A stretch of DNA of 64,000 bases from Burkholderiales bacterium. Lineage in GTDB: Bacteria > Pseudomonadota > Gammaproteobacteria > Burkholderiales > Burkholderiaceae_C. The position numbers and the translations under genes were made by a program. The notes below the pieces were generated by a model, which worked only from the letters and a program-made list of their open reading frames with translations, was not told the DNA's origin and searched no databases. The stretch spans positions 248,001 through 312,000 of the forward strand of contig JAIOOS010000015.1 in assembly GCA_021414305.1 (NCBI GenBank), given 5' to 3'. Numbering within the stretch: the first letter of the stretch is position 1; each line of letters opens with the position of its first letter. Below are positions 1 through 12,879 of this stretch, piece after piece.

Positions 1-746
1 GCCGTGTTGGCCATCAGCGTGCGGTGGGTGTGCATGCAGCCCTTGGGCAGGCCGGTCGTGCCCGAGGTGTAGGGCAGCAGCGCGAGGTCGTCGGGCTGCG
101 CGGTGTGCGGGCCGGGCACGCAGCCGGCGGCGAGGGCATCGCCCCAGCGCACGTAGCCCGCCGGCAGCTCCACGTCGCTTCGCAGCCACGCCTCCATCGC
201 CGGCGACGGGGCGTCGGCCGGGCCGATCGCGCCTTCCGGCATCGTGTCGGTGAAGCGGGTGACGAGCACCCGGCGCGCGCGCCGCGCCTCGGGCAGCGCC
301 GCCTGCGCGGCGGCGACGATCGGCACCAGGTCGGCGGTGCAGACGATGACCGTGGTCTCGGGGTCGGTGATGTAGTGGCCGAACTCCTCGACCCGGTTCA
401 TCGGATTCACCGGCACCACCACCGCGTTGGCGCGCAGCGTCGCATAGAGCGCGATCGGGAACTGCGGGCAGTTCTGCATGAAGAGGGCGACGCGGTCGCC
501 GGTGCCGACGCCCTCCTGCTGCAGCCAGCCGGCGAGCGCTTCGGCCTGGGTGCGCAGCTCGCGGAAGGTGATGCTGCGGCCGAAGAAGACGAACGCCGCC
601 TTGTCGGGAAAGCGCGTCGCCGCGACCTCGACGTTGAACCAGAGCGAGGTTTCGGGCACGGCCAGCGCCTGCGGCAGCCGCTTGGGCCAGATGCGGAAAT
701 GCGGGCGATCCGCGGGCACCTCGAACGACGGGGACGATGACGGCAC
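1..746 (-). CDS. Long-chain fatty-acid/acyl-CoA ligase (AMP-binding), N-terminal part
   Basis: The gene runs off the left edge; 248 codons are visible. It belongs to the adenylate-forming ANL superfamily, which activates a carboxylic acid with ATP and then forms the CoA thioester, probably in the cytoplasm for acyl-CoA catabolism. The visible part has the N-terminal fold (TFRELRTQAEALAGWLQ, GDRVALFMQNCPQFPIAL) and, near residue 235, the phosphate-binding loop YTSGTTGLPKG followed by HTHRTLM. I chose a GTG start at 746 because a GGAG lies six bases upstream. The first in-frame ATG lies well inside the conserved fold. Substrate chain length cannot be told from this half. The AMP-binding call is secure. 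Confidence 0.88.
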   Translation of the reverse strand, partial: MPSSSPSFEVPADRPHFRIWPKRLPQALAVPETSLWFNVEVAATRFPDKAAFVFFGRSITFRELRTQAEALAGWLQQEGVGTGDRVALFMQNCPQFPIALYATLRANAVVVPVNPMNRVEEFGHYITDPETTVIVCTADLVPIVAAAQAALPEARRARRVLVTRFTDTMPEGAIGPADAPSPAMEAWLRSDVELPAGYVRWGDALAAGCVPGPHTAQPDDLALLPYTSGTTGLPKGCMHTHRTLMANT

Positions 747-764
747 GAAGGGCTCCGCAGGTAG

Positions 765-4757
<3,993 letters not shown>

Positions 4758-4856
4758 CGATCTGCGCCCCTCCGATGGGCGGGATTGCTCCGCTCGCGCC
4801 GGGCGGCGCATAGTCGCGGCCTTTGCGGCGCTGCCGCCATCCACGAGGACAGGTCC

Positions 4857-5711
4857 ATGGGAAAGAAGGTTTCGCTCGGCAAGACGAGCGCCTCCGATCG
4901 CGTCGAATTCACATGGACGCAGACGATGTCACGCGGTGTGGCGCAGCTCGGTCTGTCCGGCTTCAAGCCCAAGGCGCCGGACATGTCCAAGATCAAGCCG
5001 CTGATGGACAAGGGCAAGACGCCGCTCGAGTGGTTCTATTCGTACGACGCGTCGAAGTGCGTGTTCTCGATGTCGGTCAGCGTCGGCTCGAGCTCGTTCG
5101 AGCTCGGCAGCTTCGACCTCAACACCGAAAAGGATCTCGTCAAGCGGCGCAAGATGCTCGACGACCTGCGCAAGACCGACGCGGTCACCTCGACCGACCT
5201 GGCCGACTTCGACAAGAAGCATCCGCCGCCGCCGGATCCGGCCAAGCTCAAGGCGCTGAAGGAGGAGATCGAACGCCTGAAGTTCGAGATCGAGCGCGAC
5301 AAGGGCTTCATCAAGAAGTGGCCGACCAAGTTCGCGACCATGGATCCTGGCCTGGCCGAGGTCGGCTTCACCAACTGGGCCAAGGGCCATCGCTACGACC
5401 GTTACGTCACCTTCCTGCTCTGGAACGACTGGGGACGCGATGCGAAGTCGATCTACGATGAATTCGTCAAGACCGGCGCGCCGCAGATCGTCAAGATCAC
5501 GCCGGCGGCGAAGAAGCAGGCCGACGACTCGGTCGCGGCGAACAAGCCGAAGTTCGATCTCGCGTTGAAGGAGGTCGCCAAGGTGGTCGACACGATCCTG
5601 ATCCCCCTTTACCGCAAGGAGGACGGCAAGGCGGTCGAAAACCGGATCACCGAGAACCAGAAGGCCCTGGCCAAGAAGGTCGCCGAGCTGAAGGCGCTGA
5701 TCGGGCGCTGA
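4857..5711 (+). CDS. Conserved-looking hypothetical protein, cytosolic, coiled coil
   Basis: I do not recognise this 284-residue protein. The ATG at 4857 follows GAGGA at a proper distance, and codon use matches neighbouring real genes. There is no signal peptide or membrane segment. It is rich in Lys and Asp. A charged stretch (about 125-155, LKALKEEIERLKFEIERDKG) should form a coiled coil, and the C-terminus (about 255-284) is another amphipathic helix. The middle contains the aromatic stretches WFYSYDASKC and YVTFLLWNDWGRDAKSIYDE. It stands alone between argG and the convergent murB. No function can be assigned from sequence. Confidence 0.72.
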   Translation: MGKKVSLGKTSASDRVEFTWTQTMSRGVAQLGLSGFKPKAPDMSKIKPLMDKGKTPLEWFYSYDASKCVFSMSVSVGSSSFELGSFDLNTEKDLVKRRKMLDDLRKTDAVTSTDLADFDKKHPPPPDPAKLKALKEEIERLKFEIERDKGFIKKWPTKFATMDPGLAEVGFTNWAKGHRYDRYVTFLLWNDWGRDAKSIYDEFVKTGAPQIVKITPAAKKQADDSVAANKPKFDLALKEVAKVVDTILIPLYRKEDGKAVENRITENQKALAKKVAELKALIGR

Positions 5712-5720
5712 TCGGGTCGG

Positions 5721-5741
5721 CCGCCGGCACCGCCCCGGCGG
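5721..5741. terminator. GC hairpin between convergent genes
   Basis: A 7-bp perfect stem CCGCCGG/CCGGCGG with a 7-base loop fills the gap between the stop of the hypothetical gene (5711) and the stop of murB (5742). It could serve both strands, but neither side has a T-tract. Confidence 0.4.
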
Positions 5742-6758
5742 TCAGACGACCACCGGCTCCGGCTCGAGGCGGATCCCGAACCGGCCGTAGACGCTCTCCT
5801 GGATCGCCAGCGCGAGCGTCATCACCTCCGAGCCGATGGCGGCGCCGCGGTTGACCAGCACCAGCGCCTGCTTCTCGTAGACGCCGGCGTCGCCGACCGA
5901 CTTTCCCTTCCAGCCGCAGGCGTCGATCATCCAGGCGGCGGCGAGCTTCACGCTGCCGTCGGGCATCGGGTAGTGAACGATCTCCGGATCCCGGCCGATG
6001 ATGTCGCGGCACTGCTCGGGCGTCACGACCGGGTTCTTGAAGAAGCTGCCGGCATTGCCGATCGCGGCCGGGTCGGGCAGCTTGGCGCGGCGGATCGACG
6101 CGACCCAGTCGAAGATCTGCCGCGCGTCGGGCGATTCGATCCCGGTCTCGGCGATCTTCTTCTGCAGCTCGAGGTAGCCGAGCACCGGCTGCCAGGGGCG
6201 CGGCAGGCGAAAGCGCACCCGGGTGATCAGGCTGCGGCCGGCGAGCGAATGCTTGAAGACGCTGTCGCGGTAGCCGAAGGCGCAGATCTCGGGGCCGAGA
6301 ACGACGCTGCGGCCGGTAAGCAGGTCGACGACGTCGAGCGATTCGAACCGGTCTTTCAACTCGACGCCGTAAGCGCCGATGTTCTGCACCGGCGCGGCGC
6401 CAACGGTGCCGGGAATGAGGGCCAGGTTCTCCAGTCCCGCGCAGCCCTGGTCCAAGGTGAACTCGACGAACTCGTTCCAGCTCTCGCCCGCGCCGGCCTC
6501 GACGATCCAGGCGTCGGCGCGCTCCTCGAGGACGCGCATGCCGCGGACCTCGACCTTGAGCACGATCTGCGGCATGTCGCGGGTCAGGATGATGTTGCTG
6601 CCGCCGCCGAGAATGAACTTCGGGGCGAGGCCCAGCACCGGGTCGTCGACGACGCGGCGCACGTCGGCGTCGCCGGCGATCCGCACCAGGGTCTGCGCCA
6701 CCGCGGGCAGGCCGAAGGTGTTGTAGGGCTTGAGGCTCACCCCTCTGTCGATTTGCAT
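5742..6758 (-). CDS. murB: UDP-N-acetylenolpyruvoylglucosamine reductase
   Basis: MurB is a cytoplasmic FAD enzyme that uses NADPH to reduce enolpyruvyl-UDP-GlcNAc to UDP-MurNAc for peptidoglycan synthesis. At 338 residues it fits the type I (E. coli-like) family. Visible motifs are NTFGLPA near the start, the FAD loop [30 protein letters not shown], substrate-binding YRDSVFK, and [10 protein letters not shown] carrying the catalytic Ser. The C-terminus ends RLEPEPVVV, near the expected general-acid Glu. The ATG at 6758 gives the normal N-terminus. Its start codon lies only 17 bp from the divergent yajQ start, so its promoter must lie within or very near yajQ. Confidence 0.96.
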   Translation of the reverse strand: MQIDRGVSLKPYNTFGLPAVAQTLVRIAGDADVRRVVDDPVLGLAPKFILGGGSNIILTRDMPQIVLKVEVRGMRVLEERADAWIVEAGAGESWNEFVEFTLDQGCAGLENLALIPGTVGAAPVQNIGAYGVELKDRFESLDVVDLLTGRSVVLGPEICAFGYRDSVFKHSLAGRSLITRVRFRLPRPWQPVLGYLELQKKIAETGIESPDARQIFDWVASIRRAKLPDPAAIGNAGSFFKNPVVTPEQCRDIIGRDPEIVHYPMPDGSVKLAAAWMIDACGWKGKSVGDAGVYEKQALVLVNRGAAIGSEVMTLALAIQESVYGRFGIRLEPEPVVV

Positions 6759-6775
6759 GGGACAATTTTCGCACC

Positions 6776-7264
6776 ATGCCCAGCTTCGACGCCGTTCTCG
6801 AACCCAACCTGGTCGAGGTGCGCAACGCCATCGACCAGACCGCCAAGGAGATCGGCACGCGCTTCGACTTCAAGGGCACGTCGGCGCGGGTCGAGCTGAA
6901 GGACAAGGAGATCACGCTCTACGGCGACAGCGACTTCCAGATCAACCAGGTCACCGACGTCCTGCTCGCCAAGCTGAGCAAGCGCAACGTCGATGCCCGC
7001 TTCCTCGATCGCGAGGCCAAGGTCGAGAAGATCGGCGGCGACAAGGTCAAGCAGCTCGTCGTCGTCAAGAGCGGCATCGACAACGAGACCGCGAAGAAGC
7101 TGCAGACCGCCGTCAAGCAGAGCAAGCTCAAGGTCCAGGCCTCGATCCAGGGCGACACCGTGCGCGTTTCCGGCGGCAAGCGCGACGACCTGCAGGCGGC
7201 GATCGCGATGCTCCGCAAGGAAATCGCCGACCAGCCCCTGTCCTTTACCAACTTCCGCGACTGA
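6776..7264 (+). CDS. yajQ: YajQ family nucleotide/cyclic-di-GMP-binding protein
   Basis: The protein has 162 residues, the usual length of the YajQ (UPF0234) family, two ferredoxin-like domains. Some members bind cyclic di-GMP and act with transcription factors. The start [20 protein letters not shown] and the motif [19 protein letters not shown] are diagnostic. The second half carries [20 protein letters not shown] and ends PLSFTNFRD. It is the first gene of a pair with the aspartic protease, whose GTG follows after a single base. Whether this homologue binds c-di-GMP cannot be read from sequence. Confidence 0.93.
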   Translation: MPSFDAVLEPNLVEVRNAIDQTAKEIGTRFDFKGTSARVELKDKEITLYGDSDFQINQVTDVLLAKLSKRNVDARFLDREAKVEKIGGDKVKQLVVVKSGIDNETAKKLQTAVKQSKLKVQASIQGDTVRVSGGKRDDLQAAIAMLRKEIADQPLSFTNFRD

Positions 7265-7265
7265 C

Positions 7266-7901
7266 GTGCGCGGTTTCCTGCTCGCCGCTGCGCTACTGGC
7301 CCTGGTCGGCGTTGCCGAAGCTCAGACGGTGTCGATGGCCGGCAGCCTGGGCACCCGCGCCCTCCTCGTCATCGACGGCAAGCCGCGCCAGCTCGCGGTC
7401 GGCGACACCGTCGAGGGCATCCGCCTGCTCGCCGTCAGCAACAACGACGCGCTGGTCGAGGTGGGCGGCAAGCGCGTCGCCCTGCAGCTCGGCGGCTCGC
7501 CGGCCAACCTCGGTGGCGCGGCGAGCGCCGGCACCGGCGACAGGATCGTCCTCACCTCGGGCAGCGGCGGCCATTTCATGACCTCGGGCACGATCAACGG
7601 CAGCGCCGTGCGCTTCTTCGTCGACACCGGTGCCACCACGATCACGATGGGCGCCGCCGATGCCGAGCGGATCGGCGTCGACTACAAGAAGGGCCAGCTC
7701 GGCTACACGACCACCGCCAACGGCGTGGTGCCCGCGTACCGGGTGGTGCTGAACTCGGTGCGGATCGGCGACGTCCAGGTCTACAACGTCGAGGCGACGG
7801 TGCTGCCCGCGTCGATGCCGTACATGCTGCTCGGCAACAGCTACCTCGACCGCTTCCAGATGAGGCGCGAGAACGACCGCCTGACACTCGAAAAGAAGTA
7901 G
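7266..7901 (+). CDS. Retropepsin-like aspartic protease (TIGR02281-type), exported
   Basis: The product has 211 residues from a GTG start one base after the yajQ stop; no in-frame ATG precedes the hydrophobic leader. Residues 1-20 form a signal peptide ending AEA before QTVSM, so it is likely periplasmic. The N-terminal half (about 20-95) is a small beta-rich domain. The C-terminal half is a single retropepsin-type lobe with the active-site motif FFVDTGATTITM and a later hydrophobic-hydrophobic-Gly turn (YMLLGNSYLDRF). Proteases with a single lobe act as homodimers. No substrate is known. Close spacing implies co-transcription with yajQ. Confidence 0.87.
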   Translation: MRGFLLAAALLALVGVAEAQTVSMAGSLGTRALLVIDGKPRQLAVGDTVEGIRLLAVSNNDALVEVGGKRVALQLGGSPANLGGAASAGTGDRIVLTSGSGGHFMTSGTINGSAVRFFVDTGATTITMGAADAERIGVDYKKGQLGYTTTANGVVPAYRVVLNSVRIGDVQVYNVEATVLPASMPYMLLGNSYLDRFQMRRENDRLTLEKK

Positions 7902-7998
7902 CCGCCGGTCGGCCCTGCCGCCGAGGCGACACGCATTTGCGAACGATCGTGCTAAAAACTCGCCCAGAGCGCGAGCCGCACGCGACCCGGAGACTTCG

Positions 7999-9180
7999 AT
8001 GGACCTCAATTTCACGCCCGACGAGCAGGCCTTCCGCGAAAAGATCCGCGGCTGGGTCAAGGACAATCTTCCGGCCGAGATCAGCGCCAAGGTGCGCAAC
8101 TCGATCCGCCTCGGCCGCGACGACATGCAGCGCTGGGCGAAGATCCTCGGCAAGAACGGCTGGCTCGGCTGGGGCTGGCCGAAGGAGTTCGGCGGGCCCG
8201 GCTGGAACGCGATCCAGAAGCACCTGTTCGAGGAAGAGACCGCGCTCGCCGGCGCGCCTCGCGTGGTGCCGTTCGGGCCGGTGATGGTGGCGCCGGTGAT
8301 CATGGCCTTCGGCTCGCCCGAGCAGCAGCAGCGCTTCCTGCCGGGCATCGCCAGCGGCGAGGTCTGGTGGAGCCAGGGCTACAGCGAGCCCGGCTCGGGC
8401 TCCGACCTGGCCTCGCTCAAGACCAAGGCCGAGCGGCGAGGCGACTTCTACGTCGTCAACGGGCAGAAGACCTGGACCACGCTCGGCCAGTACGGCGACT
8501 GGATCTTCTGCCTCGTGCGCACCTCGAGCGACGGCAAGCCGCAGACCGGCATCAGCTTCCTGCTGATCGACATGAAGAGCCCCGGCATCACGGTGCGGCC
8601 GATCATCACCATGGACGGCGAGCACGAGGTCAACGAGGTCTGGTTCGACAACGTCGAGGTCCCGGCCGACCAGCTCATCGGCGAGGAGAACAAGGGCTGG
8701 ACCTACGCCAAGCACCTGCTCGCCCACGAGCGCACCAACATTGCCGACGTCAACCGCGCCAAGCGCGAGCTCGAGCGGGTCAAGCGCGTTGCCAAGGCCG
8801 AGGGCGTCTACGACGACCTGCGCTTCCGCGACGAGATCGCCCGCCTCGAGGTCGACGTGGTGGCCCTCGAGATGATGGTGCTGCGCGTGCTCTCGGCGGA
8901 GAAGAGCGGCAAGCAGAGCCTCGACGTCGCCGGCCTGCTGAAGATCCGCGGCAGCGAGATCCAGCAGCGCTACACCGAGCTGATGATGCTCGCCGCCGGC
9001 CCTTCCTCGGTGCCGCTGATCAAGGAGGCGATGGAGGCCGGCTGGCAGGCCGAGCATGCCGGCGGCGGCGCCTTCGTCGCGCCGCTCGCCGCCACCTACT
9101 TCAACATGCGCAAGACGACGATCTACGGCGGATCGAACGAAGTGCAGCGCAACATCGTCGCGCAGACCGTGCTCGGCTGA
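7999..9180 (+). CDS. Acyl-CoA dehydrogenase, large subunit (PimC-like)
   Basis: This is a 393-residue FAD-dependent acyl-CoA dehydrogenase introducing the alpha,beta double bond into an acyl-CoA. It starts MDLNFTPDEQAFREKIRGWV and has the FAD/substrate region QGYSEPGSGSDLASL, the middle-domain FDNVEVPADQLIG, and the C-terminal YGGSNEVQRNIVAQ. The position that holds the catalytic Glu in medium-chain enzymes (YEG) is Gly here (YGG), as in several heteromeric dehydrogenases. A second dehydrogenase gene follows, so the two probably form an alpha/beta complex resembling PimC/PimD of pimeloyl-CoA oxidation. The exact substrate is not shown. The 97-base upstream gap contains a short A-rich patch around 7953 but no clear promoter. 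Confidence 0.9.
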   Translation: MDLNFTPDEQAFREKIRGWVKDNLPAEISAKVRNSIRLGRDDMQRWAKILGKNGWLGWGWPKEFGGPGWNAIQKHLFEEETALAGAPRVVPFGPVMVAPVIMAFGSPEQQQRFLPGIASGEVWWSQGYSEPGSGSDLASLKTKAERRGDFYVVNGQKTWTTLGQYGDWIFCLVRTSSDGKPQTGISFLLIDMKSPGITVRPIITMDGEHEVNEVWFDNVEVPADQLIGEENKGWTYAKHLLAHERTNIADVNRAKRELERVKRVAKAEGVYDDLRFRDEIARLEVDVVALEMMVLRVLSAEKSGKQSLDVAGLLKIRGSEIQQRYTELMMLAAGPSSVPLIKEAMEAGWQAEHAGGGAFVAPLAATYFNMRKTTIYGGSNEVQRNIVAQTVLG

Positions 9181-9228
9181 GCCTCGCCCGGTCCGCGCAA
9201 TGCGCGACAGGATCGCTCCCTTCCCCTG

Positions 9229-9253
9229 CCCCTTCCCTCCAAGAGGGAAGGGG
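9229..9253 (+). repeat. Perfect 11-bp hairpin between the two acyl-CoA dehydrogenase genes
   Basis: CCCCTTCCCTC and GAGGGAAGGGG form a perfect 11-bp stem with a 3-base loop (CAA). It sits in the 94-base gap between the two subunit genes, followed by TTCTAG, not a T-tract. It may stabilise mRNA ends, attenuate the second gene or be a dispersed palindromic repeat. Confidence 0.6.
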
Positions 9254-9274
9254 TTCTAGTCAGAGGACAAAAAG

Positions 9275-10414
9275 ATGGACTTCGACTTCAGCGACGACCA
9301 GGAAATGCTGCGCGACACGGTGCGCAAGTGGGTCGAGAAGGACTACGACTTCGAGCGCCGGCGCGGCATCGTCAAGGCCGGCGGCTTCTCCCGCGAAGCG
9401 TGGCAGGGCCTCGCCGACCTCGGCCTCACCGGCCTGGCCGTGCCCGAGGCGCAAGGCGGCATGGGCTTCGGCGCAGTCGACGCGATGGTGGTGATGGAAG
9501 AGCTGGGCCGCGGCCTGGTGCTCGAGCCCTTCGCCGCCGTGTCGCTGGTCGCCACCCACCTGCTCGGCGCGGGCCGCGCGCCTTCGGCTTCGCTCTGGCT
9601 CTCGGGCATCGCCCAGGGCAAGGAGCTCGTGGTGCTGGCACAGGAGGAACGGCATTCACGCTACCGGCTCGGCCACGTGGAGACCCGGGCCGAGCACGCG
9701 AGCGGCACCTGGCGCCTCACGGGCACGAAGACGGTCGTGCCGGCCGGCGGCCAGGCCGGCGCCTTCATCGTCTCGGCGCGCACCGCCGGCAAGGTCGACG
9801 ACCCTGCGGGCGTCGCCCTGTTCCTGGTCTCGCGCGGCGAGCCCGGGGTCGAGGTGAAGGCGTATCCGACACAGGACGGCGGCACCGCCGCGGAGCTGAC
9901 GCTCAAGGGCGCCAGCGGCATCGAGCTGCTGCCCGCCGGCGAGGCGATGCCGGCGCTCGAGCGTGCGGTCGACCTCGGCATCGCCGCGCTCTGCGCCGAA
10001 GCGGTGGGCGCCATGGACAAGCTGGTCGCGCTGACGGTGGAGTACATGAACACGCGCAAGCAGTTCGGCGTGCCGATCGCCAGCTTCCAGGCGCTGCGCC
10101 ATCGCATCGCCGACGTCAAGATGCAGCTCGAGCTGGCCCGCTCGATGAGCTTCTTCGCCACCCTGAAGCTCGGCGAGGCGGCGAACGCGCGCCGCCGCGC
10201 GCTCTCGCAGGCCAAGGTGCAGCTGGGCCAATCGATGCGCTTCGTCGGCCAGCAATGCATCCAGCTGCACGGCGGCATCGGTGTCACCGATGAGTACGCG
10301 GCGAGCCACTACTTCAAGCGCCTGACCGTGATCGAGATGAGCTTCGGCGACACGATGTTCCATCTCGGCGAAGTCTCCGCGCGCATGCAGGACACAGCCG
10401 GCGTCTTCGCTTGA
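9275..10414 (+). CDS. Acyl-CoA dehydrogenase, small subunit (PimD-like)
   Basis: The 379-residue product is a second, more divergent acyl-CoA dehydrogenase. It has MDFDFSDDQEMLRDTVRKWV at the N-terminus, GLAVPEAQGGMGFGAVD in the helical domain, and the C-terminal RKQFGVPIASFQALRHRIAD and QLHGGIGVTDEYAASHYFKR. The substrate-binding middle domain is shorter and less conserved than in the upstream subunit, typical of the small subunit of heteromeric dehydrogenases. The pair most resembles PimC/PimD, acting on dicarboxyl-CoA or other unusual acyl-CoA esters; this is family inference. RBS is GAGGA about ten bases upstream. Confidence 0.88.
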   Translation: MDFDFSDDQEMLRDTVRKWVEKDYDFERRRGIVKAGGFSREAWQGLADLGLTGLAVPEAQGGMGFGAVDAMVVMEELGRGLVLEPFAAVSLVATHLLGAGRAPSASLWLSGIAQGKELVVLAQEERHSRYRLGHVETRAEHASGTWRLTGTKTVVPAGGQAGAFIVSARTAGKVDDPAGVALFLVSRGEPGVEVKAYPTQDGGTAAELTLKGASGIELLPAGEAMPALERAVDLGIAALCAEAVGAMDKLVALTVEYMNTRKQFGVPIASFQALRHRIADVKMQLELARSMSFFATLKLGEAANARRRALSQAKVQLGQSMRFVGQQCIQLHGGIGVTDEYAASHYFKRLTVIEMSFGDTMFHLGEVSARMQDTAGVFA

Positions 10415-10439
10415 TCCGTTCCCTGCCGGAAGCGGTGTC

Positions 10440-11477
10440 GTGCCGTTCGGCCTGACCGCGGTCGCCGGCCTCTCGGTCGGCCACTTCACCGACCCGCGCC
10501 GTCCGACCGGCTGCACCGTCGTCCTCGCCGAAGGCGGCGCGGTCTGCGGCGTCGACGTCCGCGGCGCCGCGCCGGGCACACGCGAGACCGAGCTGCTCTC
10601 GCCGGTCAACACGGTCGAGAAGGTGCACGCGATCCTGCTCGCCGGCGGCAGCGCCTTCGGGCTCGACGCCGCCGGCGGCGTGATGCGCTGGCTCGACGAG
10701 CGCGGCATCGGCATCCCCTTCGGCCCGGTCCGCGCCGACGGCCGCCAGGCGACGGTGCCCATCGTGCCGGCGGCGATCCTGTTCGACCTGTCGATCGGCG
10801 ACTCTGCCGTGCGGCCCGACGCCGCCGCCGGCTACGCCGCCTGCGACGCGGCGACACGCGACACCCCGGCCGAGGGCAACGTCGGCGCGGGCGCGGGCAC
10901 GATGCTCGGCAAGCTGTTCGGCATCGAACGGGCGATGCGCGGCGGCATGGGCACGGCCTCGATCACGGTCGATGGCGTCACCGTGGCCGCGCTGGTCGCG
11001 GTCAATGCGATGGGCGACGTCGTCGACCCCGCGAACGGGCAAATCGTCGCTGGCGCGCGCGCCGACGGCGGCGCGAGCTTTCTCGACACGATGGCCGCCT
11101 TTCGCCGGGGCGACTGGCCGGTCGCGGCCGACGAGACCCGAGCGAGCGCCACCACGCTGGCGATCGTCGCCACCGACGCGGTGCTCGGCAAGGCCGAGGC
11201 GACCAAGATCGCGCAGATGGCGCACGACGGCCTGGCGCGCACCATCCGCCCGGTGCACACGATGAGCGACGGCGACATCGTCTTCGCCCTCGGCACCGGG
11301 GCCAGCGGCCGGCGCTCGAACATCACGCTGCTCGGCGCACTTGCCGCCGACGTGCTCGCCGACGCGGTGCTGCGCGCGGTGCGCGCGGCGACCTCGCTCA
11401 GCGGCCCCGGCTTGCCGAGCCTGCCGGCGGCCCGCGACTTGCCGGGCAGGAAGAACAACGACGGAGACACGGCATGA
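10440..11477 (+). CDS. P1 family peptidase (DmpA-like aminopeptidase/endo-type)
   Basis: The product has 345 residues from a GTG at 10440, 25 bases after the dehydrogenase stop. The P1 (DmpA/L-aminopeptidase D-esterase) family are Ntn-type hydrolases that self-cleave at an internal Ser or Thr. Visible blocks are GLTAVAGLSVGHFTD, LAGGSAFGLDAAGGVMRWLDE, GNVGAGAGTMLGK and, near the C-terminus, GTGASGRRSNITLLG. No signal peptide is apparent. The stop overlaps the start of the next gene (ATGA), implying translational coupling. Substrates in this family are short peptides, amides and esters; the specific one is unknown. Confidence 0.88.
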   Translation: MPFGLTAVAGLSVGHFTDPRRPTGCTVVLAEGGAVCGVDVRGAAPGTRETELLSPVNTVEKVHAILLAGGSAFGLDAAGGVMRWLDERGIGIPFGPVRADGRQATVPIVPAAILFDLSIGDSAVRPDAAAGYAACDAATRDTPAEGNVGAGAGTMLGKLFGIERAMRGGMGTASITVDGVTVAALVAVNAMGDVVDPANGQIVAGARADGGASFLDTMAAFRRGDWPVAADETRASATTLAIVATDAVLGKAEATKIAQMAHDGLARTIRPVHTMSDGDIVFALGTGASGRRSNITLLGALAADVLADAVLRAVRAATSLSGPGLPSLPAARDLPGRKNNDGDTA

Positions 11478-12868
11478 ATCCTTCTTCCCCCGACTCGATG
11501 ACCCGACGCGACCTCCTTCTCGCCGCCGCCGCCGTGGCCGCCGCGCCGCTGGCCGGCTGCGCCACCACCGGCGGCGGCGATGCGCGCCCGCCCATCGTCT
11601 TCGTCCATGGCAACGGCGACACCGCCGCGCTCTGGACGACGACGATCTGGCGCTTCGAATCCAACGGCTGGCCGCGCGAGCGCCTGTTCGCGCTCGACCT
11701 CCCCTACCCGAACGCGCGCAACGAGGATGCGAAGGCGCAGCCCGGGCGCACCTCGGCGGCCGAATACACGGCCCATCTCGCCGGCGAGGTGAAGAAGGCG
11801 CTGGCGGCAACCGGCGCGAGCAAGGTCGTCCTGATCGGCAATTCGCGCGGCGGCTACCCCATCCGCCAGTTCATCGCCGACGGCGGCGCGGGCGTCGTGT
11901 CGCATGCCGTGCTCTGCGGCGTGCCGAACCACGGCGTCTGGGCGCACAGCGGCTTCCTCCCGGGCAGCGAGTTCAACGGCCTCGGCCCATTCCTTTCCCG
12001 ACTCAACGCACCGCAGGGCGCGGACGGCAACGAGGTCACGCCCGGCGTCCGCTGGCTGACGATCCGCTCCGACAACAACGACAAGTACGCGCAGCCCGAC
12101 GGCGTCTGGATCGGCCAGCGCGGCACGCCGACCAACGTCACGTTCGACGGCCCGGCGCTGAAGGGCGCGGAGAACGTCGTCATCGCCGGCATCGACCATC
12201 GCGAGACCGCGTTCGGCCCGAAGGCGTTCGCCGAGATGTGGCGCTTCCTCACCGGGCAGCCGGCGGCGACAACGGCGATCGTGCCCGAAGCGAAGGTCGT
12301 GCTCGACGGTGTGGTGAGCGGCCTCGGGCTCGACAACCGCGAGGGCGGCTTCACCACCAACCTGCCTCTGGTCGGCGCCGGTGTCGAGGTCTACGCGACG
12401 GCGGCCGAGACGGGCGAGCGGCTGGGCCCGCCGGCGCATCGCAAGACGATAGGCGCCGACGGTCGCTGGGGCCCGTTCGCGGCCGACGGCGCCGCCCGCT
12501 ACGAGTTCGTGATCACCGTCCCCGGCTACGCGGTCACGCACATCTACCGCTCGCCCTTCCCCCGTTCCTCGCAGGTGGTGAGCCTGCGGCCGGAGCGGCT
12601 GGCCGAGGCCGACCGCAGCGTCGGCGCGGTGGTGGCGATGAGCCGGCCACGCGGCTACTTCGGCGTGCCGCGCGACCGGATCGCTCTCGACGGCGTCAGC
12701 CCTCCGGTCGGCATCCCCACCGGCGTCGCGGGCGTGGCCGAGGCACGGATCAAGCTGGCCGACGGCAGCGCCCGTGCGGTCGCCGGCGAATTCAACGGCG
12801 AGCGCATCGTCGGCCGCACCTGGTCGGCCGCCGGCAACCACGTCGCCCTGCTCGAGCTCACCTACTAG
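11474..12868 (+). CDS. Tat-type lipoprotein alpha/beta hydrolase
   Basis: The 464-residue protein starts with a twin-arginine leader (TRRDLLLAAAAVAAAPLAGC) ending in a lipobox with Cys29, so it is probably folded in the cytoplasm, exported by Tat and anchored as a lipoprotein. An alpha/beta hydrolase domain follows, with the oxyanion region FVHGNGDTAALW, the nucleophile elbow GNSRGG and a late His (GIDHRETAF). The C-terminal 190 residues form beta-rich repeats (VEVYATAAETGERLG, YFGVPRDRIALDG) unlike ordinary esterases, perhaps a substrate-binding module. Its start overlaps the peptidase stop by four bases. It may be an esterase or polyester depolymerase; this is inference. Confidence 0.85.
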   Translation: MNPSSPDSMTRRDLLLAAAAVAAAPLAGCATTGGGDARPPIVFVHGNGDTAALWTTTIWRFESNGWPRERLFALDLPYPNARNEDAKAQPGRTSAAEYTAHLAGEVKKALAATGASKVVLIGNSRGGYPIRQFIADGGAGVVSHAVLCGVPNHGVWAHSGFLPGSEFNGLGPFLSRLNAPQGADGNEVTPGVRWLTIRSDNNDKYAQPDGVWIGQRGTPTNVTFDGPALKGAENVVIAGIDHRETAFGPKAFAEMWRFLTGQPAATTAIVPEAKVVLDGVVSGLGLDNREGGFTTNLPLVGAGVEVYATAAETGERLGPPAHRKTIGADGRWGPFAADGAARYEFVITVPGYAVTHIYRSPFPRSSQVVSLRPERLAEADRSVGAVVAMSRPRGYFGVPRDRIALDGVSPPVGIPTGVAGVAEARIKLADGSARAVAGEFNGERIVGRTWSAAGNHVALLELTY

Positions 12869-12879
12869 GGCCGCCCGCC

